Assembly (NCBI GenBank): GCA_003133815.1
Contig: PKZR01000197.1
Span: 277 to 13,083, forward strand
Direction of reading: 5' to 3'
Origin: Limisphaerales bacterium
GTDB lineage: Bacteria; Verrucomicrobiota; Verrucomicrobiia; Limisphaerales; UBA11358
Length of the DNA stretch: 12,807 bases
Shown in pieces: positions 12,371-12,807 of this stretch. Below the pieces are notes generated by a model that was not told the DNA's origin, did not search any database, and saw only the letters and a list, made by a program, of their open reading frames with translations. The first letter of the stretch is position 1; each line of letters begins with the position of its first letter. Made by a program: the position numbers and the translations under genes.

Positions 12371-12807
12371 GTGAACCTGCCCAACTATTTTCTCGCCGAC
12401 CTGCCGCCGGAAGCGACACTTTCGCCGACAATGATTGCGGAGGCGTGCCAGACGCTGAAGCGCAACCGCGAGCGTTACCTGATGAACCGTTCGACGGACG
12501 GTATGGTCAAGGTGTTAAGCAACGTGGCGGAAAGCTGGCTGGAACCGGACTATTCATTCCGGAAATACGCGCTGGAACTCGGTCCGGCGCAAACGGGCTT
12601 TCCGCATGCTACCCTGATGCGCGGCCTGGATGATTTTTTTAAGCAACTCACGCGCGAAAACTTCCATGCGCTGCTGATCCAGGAATTCGGCGACGCAAAA
12701 CGGCTCGACGCGCTGACGGCGACGCCTGCCGATCAAAAACAAAACCGGCTGGCCATCGTCAACGCGCCGGAGTTTCAGGTTCATATTGCGGCGGGAAACA
12801 TCCCGAA
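12371..12807 (+). CDS. luxC: LuxC-type acyl-CoA reductase (N-terminal part, cut by window edge)
   Basis: LuxC enzymes take an acyl group from acyl-CoA or from LuxE and reduce it with NADPH to an aldehyde. The visible 145 codons read VNLPNYFLADLPPEATLSP and continue without a stop to the right edge. The motif HIAAGNIP at the very end is the start of the nucleotide-binding part of this family (GNxP), and RLAIVNAP and LGPAQTGFPHAT also fit. The catalytic Cys lies beyond the edge and cannot be checked. The start is GTG at 12371, since an in-frame stop lies at 12356-12358; ATG at 12431 is a weaker option. It begins 20 bp after luxE, so both probably share the promoter at 11182. No ribosome binding site is visible. 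Confidence 0.82.
   Translation, partial: MNLPNYFLADLPPEATLSPTMIAEACQTLKRNRERYLMNRSTDGMVKVLSNVAESWLEPDYSFRKYALELGPAQTGFPHATLMRGLDDFFKQLTRENFHALLIQEFGDAKRLDALTATPADQKQNRLAIVNAPEFQVHIAAGNIP

Overview
The window reads as a piece of a free-living, flagellated Gram-negative chromosome, most plausibly from the Verrucomicrobiota (Pedosphaera/Limisphaera-like lineages). This rests on the mix of genes (late flagellar genes, lipobox proteins, a DUF362 protein, a large TPR lipoprotein, a LuxE/LuxC pair), the near absence of Shine-Dalgarno motifs, and heptanucleotide repeats inside coding sequence. The taxonomic call is inference; there is no rRNA gene or marker protein here.

Region 1 (1-4134) is a late flagellar block, all on the plus strand: the filament cap FliD, a small lipoprotein of unknown role overlapping its end, a FlgM-type anti-sigma-28 factor, the flagellin chaperone FliS, and a helical protein in the position of FliT/FlgN. 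A sigma-28 (FliA) promoter with a perfect match to the enterobacterial consensus (TAAAGTTT-N11-GCCGATAA) lies directly in front of flgM. FliD carries two tandem 288-bp copies of a hook-IN-type module and a third diverged one.

Region 2 (4159-7915) is a two-gene signalling operon: a receiver/HD-GYP response regulator, then 3 bp later a soluble PAS-PAS-PAS hybrid histidine kinase with its own receiver. A second sigma-28 promoter (TCAAGTAA-N11-GCCGATAA) and a leader with two hairpins precede it, which places the pair in the flagellar regulon. The HD-GYP domain keeps the GYP loop but has lost several expected metal ligands, so it may bind or signal rather than hydrolyse c-di-GMP.

Region 3 (7868-8407) has no large gene. 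It holds a hairpin that looks like a two-way terminator, a possible 57-codon minus-strand gene with an acidic tail, what looks like a deleted and frameshifted remnant of a fibronectin-III-ending gene, and that remnant's still intact terminator.

Region 4 (8408-11125) is a divergent pair with only 12-30 bp between starts: an exported DUF362 protein (minus) and a TPR lipoprotein (plus) with two TPR blocks joined by a Pro/Thr/Gln-rich linker.

Region 5 (11182-12807) begins with a good sigma-70 promoter (TTGCGA-N16-TATAAT) and a hairpin leader, followed by a LuxE-type acyl-protein synthetase and the start of a LuxC-type acyl-CoA reductase that runs off the right edge. Together these would activate and reduce an acyl chain to an aldehyde; no luciferase gene is visible. 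The luxE gene contains four in-frame clusters of a 7-nt repeat. I see no CRISPR array, tRNA, rRNA or insertion sequence.
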